A stretch of DNA of 64,000 nucleotides. Origin: Candidatus Neomarinimicrobiota bacterium (GTDB lineage: Bacteria > Fidelibacterota > UBA8477 > JABMPR01). The stretch spans positions 1 through 64,000 of the forward strand of contig JADHUM010000004.1 in assembly GCA_016784545.1 (NCBI GenBank), in the 5' to 3' direction. This document shows, in pieces, positions 17,290 through 25,551 of this stretch. The notes beneath the pieces are model-generated. The model was not told where the DNA came from, searched no databases, and saw only the letters and a program-made list of their open reading frames with translations. A program made the position numbers and the translations under genes. Positions within the stretch are counted from its first letter, which is position 1, and every line of letters begins with the position of its first letter.

Positions 17290-18417
17290 ATGGCCCATTC
17301 ATATACTCCCGGACTAAAAGTCCTCCACGAAACCAAAGTAAGAAAAGATAGAATTTTACCCCTGAAGGGGGAGGTAGTAGTTCAACTTGGAGCGTCTGTC
17401 ACCCCAGATGATATCGTTGCTCGCACGCATCTGCCAGGCAGTGTCCAGATGGTGAATGTGGGTAATCTGCTCAATATTGATCCCACTGATGTAGAAGCAG
17501 TGATGCTGAAGCCCATTGGCTCTGAATTTACCAAGGGCGAGATGATGGCAGAAACCAAAGGATTCTTTGGCCTGTTTAAATCCAATGTGTTGTCACCCAT
17601 TGATTGTACCCTGGAATCGATTTCATCCATTACGGGACAGGTTGTCCTTCGGGATGCACCCATCCCAGTTGAAATAGACGCATACATACGAGGCGTTGTG
17701 GCTGAAGTTGTTCCTGAAGAGGGTGTCGTCATCGAGACTGAAGCCGTTTTTATCCAGGGGATTTTTGGAATAGGTGGTGAGAGCAGGGGAGAACTCGTTG
17801 TAGTGACTGAAAGTCGCGAGGATGAACTTACTGCTGACATGATCAAACCCGAGCATGCTGGAAAAGTATTGGTTGGTGGTTCATTTATCAGTCTGGCTGC
17901 ATATAAAAAGGCACTTAGCATGAAGGTTGCCGGAGTCGTGGTTGGTGGTTTTAATTATTTTGATCTGGAAGAGATTCTGGGATATACCCTGGGTGTTGCT
18001 ATCACTGGTTCTGAGGATCTAGTCACCTCCCTGGTACTCACAGAAGGCTATGGCAAAATCCGGATGGGTTCAAGGACCTTCGATCTGCTCAAACAGCATG
18101 ACGGTAAATTCACATCTATCAATGGTGCAACTCAAATTCGAGCAGGCGTTATCCGTCCTGAAATAGTGATTCCACTTAATCCAGGAGACATCAAGGGTGA
18201 TATTCAAGCTGTTAAGATAAATGAAGGTATACAGGCTGGAAGTCTGGTACGTGTTATACGTGCTCCCTATTTTGGAAGAATCGGTACTGTGGTTTCCTTA
18301 CCACCAGAATTGCAGAAAATGGAATCTGAAACCATGGTTCGTGTCGCAGAGATAAATATTGATGATCAAGTCATGGTTATACCGCGTGCTAACCTGGAGA
18401 TGGTCGAAACTGATTAA
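17290..18417 (+). CDS. Conserved hypothetical protein with barrel-sandwich (biotinyl-like) and KOW-like regions
   Basis: A 375-residue soluble protein with no signal peptide or membrane helix. Residues 20-150 look like a barrel-sandwich hybrid fold of the biotinyl/lipoyl or RnfC kind: PLKGEVVVQLGASVTPDDIVA, KGEMMAETKGFFGLFKSNVLSPIDCTLESIS split by turns. A middle alpha/beta part (GGFNYFDLEEILGYTLGVAI) follows. The C-terminus, residues 315-372, is KOW-like (AGSLVRVIRAPYFGRIGTV ... PRANLEMVE). It probably pairs with the MutL-like protein, 3 bases upstream. The last 19 codons fall in the first copy of a 168-bp tandem repeat. I cannot name a function. Confidence 0.75.
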   Translation: MAHSYTPGLKVLHETKVRKDRILPLKGEVVVQLGASVTPDDIVARTHLPGSVQMVNVGNLLNIDPTDVEAVMLKPIGSEFTKGEMMAETKGFFGLFKSNVLSPIDCTLESISSITGQVVLRDAPIPVEIDAYIRGVVAEVVPEEGVVIETEAVFIQGIFGIGGESRGELVVVTESREDELTADMIKPEHAGKVLVGGSFISLAAYKKALSMKVAGVVVGGFNYFDLEEILGYTLGVAITGSEDLVTSLVLTEGYGKIRMGSRTFDLLKQHDGKFTSINGATQIRAGVIRPEIVIPLNPGDIKGDIQAVKINEGIQAGSLVRVIRAPYFGRIGTVVSLPPELQKMESETMVRVAEINIDDQVMVIPRANLEMVETD

Positions 18418-18753
18418 TCAAATTAAAATTGAGCAGGAGGGGAGTGTGTCATGCTTCGAAAGCCTCAGCAAGACACATTGGGCTTGTCTCCCTGAGGCTC
18501 TCGAAGGGTTTGAGGACAAGCAATCCATGATGATGAAGCCATGGTCATACCGCGTGCTAACCTGGAGATGGTCGAAACTGATTAATCAAATTAAAATTGA
18601 GCAGGAGGGGAGCGTGTCATGCTTCGAGAGCCTCAGCAAGACACATTGGGCTTGTCTCCCTGAGGCTCTCGAAGGGTTTGAGGACAAGCAATCCATGATG
18701 ATGAAGTCATGGTCATTCCGCGTGCTAACCTGGAGATGGTCGAAACTGATTAA
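18361..18753 (+). repeat. 168-bp tandem duplication (about 2.3 copies) containing a perfect hairpin
   Basis: Copies begin at 18361, 18529 and 18697, exactly 168 bases apart, marked by GATGATxAAGxC and followed by the conserved block CGCGTGCTAACCTGGAGATG. The third copy stops near 18753. Each unit carries the last codons of the preceding gene (PRANLEMVETD and stop) plus 3' flank. In copy 2 the flank has CTTCGAGAGCCTCAG pairing perfectly with CTGAGGCTCTCGAAG (15 bp), continued after a small internal loop by AGACA/TGTCT. Copies differ at only a few bases, so the amplification is recent. The hairpin resembles REP-type intergenic elements. Confidence 0.9.
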
Positions 18754-18762
18754 GAATAAACA

Positions 18763-18872
18763 GAAACTTGTTTTCAATCGAGTGAATACGAGATCAAACA
18801 AGTTTCAAAAACCAGTTTGGGTTCGCTCTGCTCTCCTGAAAACTGGTTTTGCCAGAGCCTGCGTAGGCTGGC
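18763..18872. other. Three consecutive hairpins upstream of the small gene
   Basis: GAAACTTGTTT (18763-18773) pairs with AAACAAGTTTC (18796-18806); AAAACCAGTTT (18808-18818) pairs with AAACTGGTTTT (18840-18850); GCC/AGCCT (18851-18860) pairs with AGGCT/GGC (18865-18872) around a GCGT loop. The first two are perfect 11-bp stems. The remaining bases to 18910 contain only the ribosome site of the next gene. They may act in RNA processing or differential expression between the first two and later genes of the run; this is inference. Confidence 0.6.
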
Positions 18873-18910
18873 TAGAAGACCTGAGACTTGTGAGAGGAAT
18901 TTGATCAAGA

Positions 18911-19240
18911 TTGATTAAAGAATTGGAAATCGAGACTGAAGGTGGCTTGCCTGCAGAGGACATGGCCTTTATTGAGCGCATAGCAAAACGTATATACAAC
19001 ACAGGTTTTATCACCCCTGCGGTTTTTGCACTGGAGATGGTTAAACCTTTAGCTTTGTTAGGCAGTCATAGCATGATATTTTTTGGACCCATAGTCAGCG
19101 CATTTATCAAGGCCGATGGGTATTATAAAGCTGCCGAGTTGTTTGAAGAACCGAGCAATGTCGAATTATTAATCTCAAGACTTGAACAACTTGAACAAGA
19201 ACATAAAATCAAACAAACGGAGAAGCACAGTGAAAGATAA
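18911..19240 (+). CDS. Small conserved hypothetical protein
   Basis: A 109-residue protein, or shorter if the ATG at 18961 is used. I chose TTG at 18911 because the N-terminus (IKELEIETEGG) is open and an AGAGGA lies 12 bases upstream, but this is weak. It has one hydrophobic central stretch (GFITPAVFALEMVKPLALLGSHSMIFFGPIVSAFI), which could be a membrane hairpin, and a charged coiled-coil-like C-terminus (LLISRLEQLEQEHK). Its end overlaps the start of the next membrane-protein gene by 11 bases, so it belongs to the same unit. I do not know its function. Confidence 0.7.
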   Translation: MIKELEIETEGGLPAEDMAFIERIAKRIYNTGFITPAVFALEMVKPLALLGSHSMIFFGPIVSAFIKADGYYKAAELFEEPSNVELLISRLEQLEQEHKIKQTEKHSER

Positions 19241-20594
19241 ACAATTCTGGTCTGTTGCCGGCATCATCTTCGTCCTATTCATGATTTACTGGTTTGCAGG
19301 ACATCCATTTTTTGTCTCTGAACGTAGTGTCATGTTTTGGTCAGTCCTTATTGTCGGAGGCGTGTTGATCTACTCAACCCGCATGGCAAAACGAGGTGAG
19401 AAGATTTTCCTGCGTACTATTCCCGGTCTTAAAGCCGTGGAAGAAGCTGTTGGGCGTTCCACCGAGATGGGAAAACCGGTGCTCTATGTTCCTGGAATTA
19501 TGGATATGGATCAAGTGGAAACGGTAGCTGGTGTTGTTGTTCTTGGTCATGTAGCCAAGATGACAGCCCGCTATGAAACCAGCTTGAATGTTCCTGTATC
19601 TCGTGCTATCGTGATGAAGGCGGCTCGTGAATCCTGTCGTGAATCATATCTCGTTGAAGGTCGTCCAGACCTCTTCCATGATGATATGGTCCATTATCTT
19701 ACAGATGATCAATTCGCATATGCCGCTGGAGTGAATGGAATTATGCTACGTGAGGAGCCAGCAGCCTGCCTGTACATGGGCAAATTTTATGCTGAATCTT
19801 TGTTATTGGCTGAAACGGGTAACTCCATTGGAGCTATCCAGATAGCTGGAACTGCTTCGCCATCACAGATTCCCTTCTTTGTGACTGCATGTGATTATAC
19901 ACTTATTGGTGAAGAATTTTTTGCTGCCTCCGCCTATTTGTCCCAAGATCCTGAATTAATAGGTGGCGTAAAGGGGCAGGACTATCTGAAAATTCTTTTC
20001 ACATCTGTTCTCCTGCTTTCAGTTTTGTTTTTCTCCATGAACATCTTTGAACAGCAACGCAGTAATGAGTGGAAAGATCTTAAACAAAAGACCAATCTGA
20101 GCGCTGAAGAATCCATATCTGAATTTTGGAAAAATGCAGATCCTGTTGCAAGGTACAAGGCTGTAAACAGGTCTTTATCAGAACCAAGTGCTGAACGGAT
20201 ACTCAATAAATACAAAAATCTAAGCTATTCAGAATTGAGTAAGCGACAGAAAAACAAGATTGCTTTCACCACGGGTGCGTTATTCTGGATTCAACTGCCA
20301 GTTGACAATCGGATGGATCTCGTGAACCAGGCCTTCACTGATAATAATCAATCACTTTATGATGCAGATGATGAATTTCGTCAACTTGAAATTGTGAAAG
20401 AGGGTAAAAATAAGTGGAACCAGATGGGTGAGGAAGAACGGGAAGAATATAAGCTTAAGTTCCCTGGATTGAGTGGCGTAGACCTTTACGCAGAAATCGG
20501 AAAAGAAACCATCAGTTGGGAAGATCATGAAGTTGACTGGGCCATAAATCAGCGATCAATTCCAGTAATCAAAAACATTCTCATGGTTCAGTAG
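19230..20594 (+). CDS. DUF6754-like membrane protein
   Basis: A 454-residue inner-membrane protein. Two helices open it (about residues 5-27 and 33-55), followed by a conserved soluble domain (VGRSTEMGKPVLYVPGI, REEPAACLYMGKFYAESLLLAETG, IQIAGTASPSQIPFFVTACDYTLIGEE) and a third helix (ILFTSVLLLSVLFFSM, near 265). The C-terminal 170 residues are mostly helical and charged. I recognise the soluble domain as that listed in databases as DUF6754 (from memory). The GTG start at 19230 has CGGAG 7 bases upstream and overlaps the small gene before it. It is part of the MutL-like run; function is unknown. Confidence 0.78.
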   Translation: MKDKQFWSVAGIIFVLFMIYWFAGHPFFVSERSVMFWSVLIVGGVLIYSTRMAKRGEKIFLRTIPGLKAVEEAVGRSTEMGKPVLYVPGIMDMDQVETVAGVVVLGHVAKMTARYETSLNVPVSRAIVMKAARESCRESYLVEGRPDLFHDDMVHYLTDDQFAYAAGVNGIMLREEPAACLYMGKFYAESLLLAETGNSIGAIQIAGTASPSQIPFFVTACDYTLIGEEFFAASAYLSQDPELIGGVKGQDYLKILFTSVLLLSVLFFSMNIFEQQRSNEWKDLKQKTNLSAEESISEFWKNADPVARYKAVNRSLSEPSAERILNKYKNLSYSELSKRQKNKIAFTTGALFWIQLPVDNRMDLVNQAFTDNNQSLYDADDEFRQLEIVKEGKNKWNQMGEEEREEYKLKFPGLSGVDLYAEIGKETISWEDHEVDWAINQRSIPVIKNILMVQ

Positions 20595-20604
20595 GAGATT
20601 GAAT

Positions 20605-21633
20605 ATGTTTATGAAACGACAATTACCTATAGCCATAGCAGCGACCATCGGGTTCTTGACTCTGTTTGGCTGGTTTGTAGATGAACCTAATATCAAATCA
20701 TTTGTGGATGATGATGCAACCCAGTGGTTTGATATCCTGGCAAGTTTTGCCATGTTTTTGGGTGCCTTGAATCTTCTAAAGATGCAGGCGCTTAAAGTAG
20801 TAAAGCAGAGTAAAGGCTGGCCCTATGCGGCATTGGCCATAGCTGGCTTTACATTCTCCTTCACAGCTGGATTTATTCTTCTAGGCTCATATAACGTAGA
20901 GATCAGTCAGTATGATGATCCTGCCAAGGTGGCCACTGTGTTGGCCAGCGAGATCAACCTCGATGAAAAGAGCGCTGAGAATATTCTTATCGCCATGCCT
21001 GAAGGGGATACATACATCATTGATACACCTTATTTCACAAAAGCTGGAGCAGATAATGTGGTTAAGGAAATCAATGCCGCTGGTGGAACTGCAAATATGC
21101 GGGCCACAGAATGGGGTTCCCATATCTCCACCCGGGGATCTCTGTTTAACTGGATGTTCAGATTTATCTTTACACCACTATCTGCCACCATGTTTGCGCT
21201 GCTGGCTTTCTTTGTGGCCTCGGCCTCATACCGAGCTTTCAAAATCCGAAATTTTGAAGCAACACTATTGCTGATCTCAGGTATAATAATCATGCTTGGT
21301 CGTGTCCCTATTGGTGGCAACATCTCTGCTTGGTTCATCCTGTATATTGTCGTGCTGGCCCTCAGTGCCGGTGTGAATACATGGTTTAAGAATAGAACCT
21401 ATACGCTGGCATCTGTCATTGGTGGAGTTCTCATCGTGACAATCGCTGGCTTTATCATGGGTTGGCCAGTTGACCAACCGGCGATTTTCTACTTGCCTGT
21501 CCTTCAGGACTGGATCTATAACAATCCCAATGTAGCAGGAGCTCGTGCTATTATGATAGGAATTGGGTTGGGTATCTTTGCCACCTCAATTCGCTACATT
21601 CTGGGAATTGAAAAATCATATATCGGAGAATGA
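20605..21633 (+). CDS. Conserved polytopic membrane protein of the MutL/DUF6754 cluster
   Basis: A 342-residue inner-membrane protein with about eight helices. Three lie in the first 100 residues, then an 80-residue soluble loop (NVEISQYDDPAKVATVLASE ... WGSHISTRG), then five more (from FNWMFRFIFTPLSATMFALL on). TAGGAG overlaps the previous stop and lies 7 bases before the ATG at 20605. The following gene begins 2 bases after its stop. No family beyond conserved membrane protein is recognised. The loop contains a ferredoxin-like alpha/beta pattern (KAGADNVVKEINAAGGTANM), as in small regulatory domains. Confidence 0.72.
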   Translation: MFMKRQLPIAIAATIGFLTLFGWFVDEPNIKSFVDDDATQWFDILASFAMFLGALNLLKMQALKVVKQSKGWPYAALAIAGFTFSFTAGFILLGSYNVEISQYDDPAKVATVLASEINLDEKSAENILIAMPEGDTYIIDTPYFTKAGADNVVKEINAAGGTANMRATEWGSHISTRGSLFNWMFRFIFTPLSATMFALLAFFVASASYRAFKIRNFEATLLLISGIIIMLGRVPIGGNISAWFILYIVVLALSAGVNTWFKNRTYTLASVIGGVLIVTIAGFIMGWPVDQPAIFYLPVLQDWIYNNPNVAGARAIMIGIGLGIFATSIRYILGIEKSYIGE

Positions 21634-21635
21634 TC

Positions 21636-22481
21636 ATGGAAAAATTCTTAGATTTTATCGTTCGTGCCGGTAGTCTTGATAGACGCTATATCTTTTTAGT
21701 CATTGCTCTGGTAGTCATCCTACCTCTGTTTTTTCCACTTGGGTTGCCCATCCGGCCAACCACTTCATCCCAGGATGTTTATAATGCCGTGGAAGAGCTG
21801 GAAGCAGGGGATAAGGCTCTGATTTCCTTTGAATATGGACCAAGTACAAAACCGGAAATTCACCCCATGGCAGTTGCTCTGCTCCGTCATCTCTTTGACA
21901 GGGATGTGAAGGTTTACATCACCTGCCTCTGGCCTGATGGTCAGTTTATGGCTATGGAAGCCCTTGAGCAAGTTGCTGACAGGCAATACAACAAGGTCTA
22001 TGGTGAAGATTATGTTTTACTGGGGTATCGACCTGGAGCTGAGGCCGTTATCAAGGGGCTCGTCAGCAATATACGCAAAGTGTTTACCGTGGATGCCAAT
22101 GGAAATTTCCTGGATGATATCCCCATGATGGTGGATGTGAATCAGGTTGCTGATTTTGACTATCTCTTCTCAGCTTCAGCAGGTTATCCTGGTACGGTTG
22201 AATGGGTTCAATATGCTGCAGATCCTACAGGTGTTACCATGAGTACAGGTACTACCTCCATTCAGGTCAACGAAGTGATGCCCTATGTCCAGTCTGGACA
22301 GATTGTAGGTATCCTTGGAGGAATGCCTGGAGCTGCAGAATATGAGTCTCTTATTGGTCAGGCGGGTATCGGTACCAGTGGAATGGATGCGCAGTCTGTT
22401 GCACACCTCGTCATCGTTGGATTTATCATTTTCGGAAACATCTCGTTCTTTGTTGAACGTCGGCGTTCCAAGAAATATTAG
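21636..22481 (+). CDS. Conserved membrane-anchored protein of the MutL/DUF6754 cluster
   Basis: A 281-residue protein with one helix near each end (RYIFLVIALVVILPLFFPLG and SVAHLVIVGFIIFGNISFF), then the basic tail ERRRSKKY. The 200-residue middle domain should then lie outside the cytoplasm if both ends are inside. It has an alpha/beta look: DKALISFEYGPSTKPEIHPM, VKVYITCLWPDGQF, GQIVGILGGMPGAAEYESL. The ATG at 21630 overlaps the previous stop, but GGAG at 21625-21628 is too close to it and fits 21636. No catalytic motif is recognised. It always reads as part of the same transcription unit. Confidence 0.72.
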   Translation: MEKFLDFIVRAGSLDRRYIFLVIALVVILPLFFPLGLPIRPTTSSQDVYNAVEELEAGDKALISFEYGPSTKPEIHPMAVALLRHLFDRDVKVYITCLWPDGQFMAMEALEQVADRQYNKVYGEDYVLLGYRPGAEAVIKGLVSNIRKVFTVDANGNFLDDIPMMVDVNQVADFDYLFSASAGYPGTVEWVQYAADPTGVTMSTGTTSIQVNEVMPYVQSGQIVGILGGMPGAAEYESLIGQAGIGTSGMDAQSVAHLVIVGFIIFGNISFFVERRRSKKY

Positions 22482-22492
22482 GAGGCTGAATA

Positions 22493-23335
22493 ATGAACGG
22501 TTCTGAAATTTTTGGTGCTTGGGTTGCAGTCTTTCTAACCCTGGGTATTTTTTCATATTTATACAAGGATAATCCTTTTTACAAGATATCTGAACACGTG
22601 TTTGTCGGAGTGTCTGCAGGCTATTGGATGGCAATGGCCTTCTGGGCACAGGTCCAACCAAATCTGTTTGGTCGCTTATGGCCTACGCCTGAGGGCGAGA
22701 TATCCGGTTTTTTTATGAGAGCCTGGTATGGGATATATAATCTCTTTGGTTTCATACTTCCCAGCGTTTTTCCTGCTGGTGGAATCGACAAGGGTCATGG
22801 TCATGATCCTCATTTTATATACATCCTGCCATTTGCCCTGGGTATCATGATGCTTTTAAGTGTGTCTTCAAAATTGAGCTGGTTAGCCCGTCTTGGTATC
22901 GCATATACAGTCGGTATGGCTGCTGGTTTGAGAGCGTACGCTTTTTTGAATTCCAATGTTCTGGGACAGATTAAGGGCTCAGCTGTATCCTTTGTTGATA
23001 TGCCTTTATTCAGTCTAACCGGTGTTAGTGTTTTCAATAATTTGCTCATCCTGGTAGGTACGATTACCGGGTTGTTGTATTTCTATTTTTCCAAGGAGCA
23101 TAAGGGTGCTTTTGGTAAAGTGACCCGAGTTGGAATTTATTTCCTCATGATTAGTTTTGGTGCTTCATTTGGCTTTGCTGTCATGGGTCGTATATCCTTA
23201 TTAATTGGGCGTTTTACAGACCTCATCACCTATGGTGGCCCAACATATAGTTATGCATCAATTTGGTTAATATTGCTCATGATTGTCCTGTTGGCAGTAT
23301 GGACCATTAAGGGTGACAAGAAAGTGGCTAGCTAA
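22493..23335 (+). CDS. Conserved polytopic membrane protein of the MutL/DUF6754 cluster
   Basis: A 280-residue inner-membrane protein with about seven helices. It opens with FGAWVAVFLTLGIFSYLYKDNPFYKISEHVFVGVSAG in two parts, and a His/Asp-rich loop (GIDKGHGHDPHF) lies near residue 105, which could bind metal. Helices continue to the end (IWLILLMIVLLAVWTIKG). AGGAGGC lies just before the ATG, 11 bases after the previous stop. No function is recognised. It is the last of the membrane proteins before the ABC pair, from which it is separated by 43 bases. Confidence 0.72.
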   Translation: MNGSEIFGAWVAVFLTLGIFSYLYKDNPFYKISEHVFVGVSAGYWMAMAFWAQVQPNLFGRLWPTPEGEISGFFMRAWYGIYNLFGFILPSVFPAGGIDKGHGHDPHFIYILPFALGIMMLLSVSSKLSWLARLGIAYTVGMAAGLRAYAFLNSNVLGQIKGSAVSFVDMPLFSLTGVSVFNNLLILVGTITGLLYFYFSKEHKGAFGKVTRVGIYFLMISFGASFGFAVMGRISLLIGRFTDLITYGGPTYSYASIWLILLMIVLLAVWTIKGDKKVAS

Positions 23336-23378
23336 GTCATAGATAATTAGAACGTTTTTCTAGGGAGAACAGGCTGAT

Positions 23379-24305
23379 ATGGCCGTTTCAATCACGCTGA
23401 GAAATATCATCAAGAAATATGATGATAAGGCAGCTTTAAATAATGTAACCCTGGGTGTTGAAAAAGGGCATATCCACGCCCTGATTGGGACTACAGGTTC
23501 AGGCAAATCAACCCTGTTAAGAGTCATAGCCACGCTATGTTCACCTACTTTGGGTTCGGGTTATATCAACGGCTTAAATCTGGGTGCCAGACAAAATCAA
23601 ATCCGTCATCAGATAGGTTATATGTCTCAGGACAGTCGTTTTGAACAATCGCTTACCCTGATGGAGAACCTGACCCTGCACGGTAAGTTGCATGGAATTG
23701 CTCAGGCAGATCTGATAAATCGTATCTCTGGATTTGTGCGACGTTTTGAAGTTGCCAATAGCCTGCATGCCTTTCCCAGAGAAGTGAGCTTCGGTACTCG
23801 CAGGAAAATGGAATTTATTCGGGCTGTCCTGCACAACCCATCCATTCTGCTCCTGGATGAGCCCACTGCTTCCCTGGATCAGGGCTGTAAAGAACTCATG
23901 GAAGCCTTTCTCCGTGAACAAAAACTGAGATTTACCACTGTGATGGTCTCCAGCAATATCGACCAGGTTGAGCGTCTTGCAGATAGAATCTCCATTCTGG
24001 ATCAAGGACGCCTGGTTGCTGATGGGACCCTGAAGGAATTAAAAGAGACAGAACGAGAAAATCGAATCCTCGATCTCATTTTATCAGAAACCCATGAAAG
24101 GGATTTTAACATTCTCGATGCGTCACCCCATGTGGTCTCCTACACAGTTCAGGGAAATCACTATGAAATCATTACAGAAGTAGATATTCCCCCAGAGAAG
24201 ATTACGGCTCTCTTTCACGAGAGGGTAGTAGAGGCAACTCCTCGTTTGCCTGCCTTATCCGATATATTTAAACGGATGATTAAGGTGGAGGCCATGCATG
24301 AATAA
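23379..24305 (+). CDS. ABC transporter ATP-binding protein
   Basis: A 308-residue nucleotide-binding subunit of an ABC-2 type system. Walker A (GTTGSGKST, about residue 37), the Q-loop (YMSQDS), a divergent signature (VSFGTRRKMEF) and Walker B (ILLLDEPTAS) are present. At the H-loop, where relatives have Ser-His-Asn, it reads SSNIDQVE, so the catalytic-switch His appears replaced by Ser. After residue 230 there is a regulatory-type tail (SETHERDFNILDASP on). AGGGAGAAC lies upstream of the ATG. It overlaps its permease gene by 8 bases. Confidence 0.9.
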   Translation: MAVSITLRNIIKKYDDKAALNNVTLGVEKGHIHALIGTTGSGKSTLLRVIATLCSPTLGSGYINGLNLGARQNQIRHQIGYMSQDSRFEQSLTLMENLTLHGKLHGIAQADLINRISGFVRRFEVANSLHAFPREVSFGTRRKMEFIRAVLHNPSILLLDEPTASLDQGCKELMEAFLREQKLRFTTVMVSSNIDQVERLADRISILDQGRLVADGTLKELKETERENRILDLILSETHERDFNILDASPHVVSYTVQGNHYEIITEVDIPPEKITALFHERVVEATPRLPALSDIFKRMIKVEAMHE

Positions 24306-25056
24306 CGTATTTGCTGCCCTCTGGCACCGAGAATTGACCATTTATAAACGTCAATTTACCACCATGGGTGTCATGCCTGTGCTCACTGGCTTGATATTCT
24401 TTTTCATGTTCTTTTTGCCATATAAATCACTTTTATCAAAAGCAGAGATGGATATCGTCATGCCAGCCCTGGTTTTGGATTCACTGCTGCTGACGCTATT
24501 GATTACGATATATGAAACGACAGCAAGGTTTTACTGGGAAACTCAGAGAAGTAATGGTATGGCCAGTCTCTACGAGATGGGTCGCTTTCATAGACAACCC
24601 TCATTTTTTATTGCCCAGGGAGTGATTAGTCTGGTGAAAGGATTCACGCATCTTGCAGTGGTTTGGGGTATTCTGGCTTTTGTGACCGAGATGTCTTTTG
24701 CTTCAATTAATTTCCAGGCGAGCATTGTGTTCATTCTCTTAGGAGCACTTCAAATTGTCGCTCTGAGTAAGATTATTGGTCTCCTTGCACAGCATGTTGA
24801 TAGCTTGAGTAAGCTGCTTTATATCGGGCTTCTACCCATCATGATGATCAGCGGGTTGTTCCTTACCAAGGGGGCGCCTATGGAGAAATACCCTGAAATC
24901 GCCTTCTACTTGCCTCCCTACAATTGGATGGCCGGTCTTGATATTGCCTTTCTTAATGGCATGATAGATTATGGATTCTTACTCATCTGTTTGATTGAGA
25001 CTGCCTTCCTTGTCTGGTTTGCAGCAACGTTTTTCCACCTGGATGGCGATAGTTGA
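24298..25056 (+). CDS. ABC-2 type transporter permease
   Basis: A 252-residue inner-membrane protein with six hydrophobic helices in the ABC-2 arrangement: N-terminal amphipathic WHRELTIYKRQF, then pairs of helices, with a loop GLFLTKGAPMEKYPEIAFYLPPYNW before the last pair as in exporters of polysaccharides, lipids or drugs. It overlaps the ATPase gene at its start and the deoxyribosyltransferase-like gene at its end (TTGA). It probably forms an exporter with the ATPase; cargo unknown. Confidence 0.85.
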   Translation: MNNVFAALWHRELTIYKRQFTTMGVMPVLTGLIFFFMFFLPYKSLLSKAEMDIVMPALVLDSLLLTLLITIYETTARFYWETQRSNGMASLYEMGRFHRQPSFFIAQGVISLVKGFTHLAVVWGILAFVTEMSFASINFQASIVFILLGALQIVALSKIIGLLAQHVDSLSKLLYIGLLPIMMISGLFLTKGAPMEKYPEIAFYLPPYNWMAGLDIAFLNGMIDYGFLLICLIETAFLVWFAATFFHLDGDS

Positions 25057-25529
25057 AAATCTATCTGGCAGGGGCGATTGAAGCTGCTCCTGATGATGGA
25101 AAAGCGTGGCGGGCCGAAATAACCAAATTTCTCGATAGTGAATTTAGCATCGATGTGTTTGATCCTTCTCAACATGAGCAGGACTTTCTAACTGCAGAAG
25201 AAAAGAACAATTTCAGACAGTGGAAAAGTGTTGATATTAAACGTTTTAGGCCTGTTATAAAAAAAATAATTGATCGAGATTTGGAGCAACTCCTGGAAAA
25301 ATGTGATGCAGTGATCTGTCTGTGGGATGAGCATGTAATCCAGGGAGGCGGGACACACGGGGAGTTGACGCTGGCTTATGAGCACAAGATGCCAGTCTAC
25401 CTCGTGCTGGGTATGCCTCTGGAAAAAGTGTCCTCCTGGATCGTGGGATGTACGACAGAAATATTTTCCAGTTTTGACGAAATGAAGCTATTTCTCCTAA
25501 AAAATGGTTTCAATAATAATGTTGAATAA
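25053..25529 (+). CDS. Nucleoside 2-deoxyribosyltransferase-like protein
   Basis: A 158-residue cytoplasmic protein. The start IYLAGAIEAAPDDGKAWR and the later DRDLEQLLEKCDAVICLWD and GGGTHGELTLAYEHKMPVYLV match the Rossmann-like fold of nucleoside deoxyribosyltransferase and related TIR/SLOG-type enzymes, with the Glu of GTHGE in the place of the catalytic Glu. TTG start overlaps the previous stop. The family transfers or hydrolyses deoxyribosyl bonds of nucleotides; relatives are also NAD- or nucleotide-acting. Which applies here is unknown. Confidence 0.75.
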   Translation: MKIYLAGAIEAAPDDGKAWRAEITKFLDSEFSIDVFDPSQHEQDFLTAEEKNNFRQWKSVDIKRFRPVIKKIIDRDLEQLLEKCDAVICLWDEHVIQGGGTHGELTLAYEHKMPVYLVLGMPLEKVSSWIVGCTTEIFSSFDEMKLFLLKNGFNNNVE

Positions 25530-25551
25530 CTGCTTGACTTTCAAAAAAGAC

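Noticed and set aside
18359-18904. 181-codon open frame with internally repeated protein sequence
   Set aside because: It is a by-product of the 168-bp tandem duplication read in another frame; no ribosome site and no protein family resemblance.
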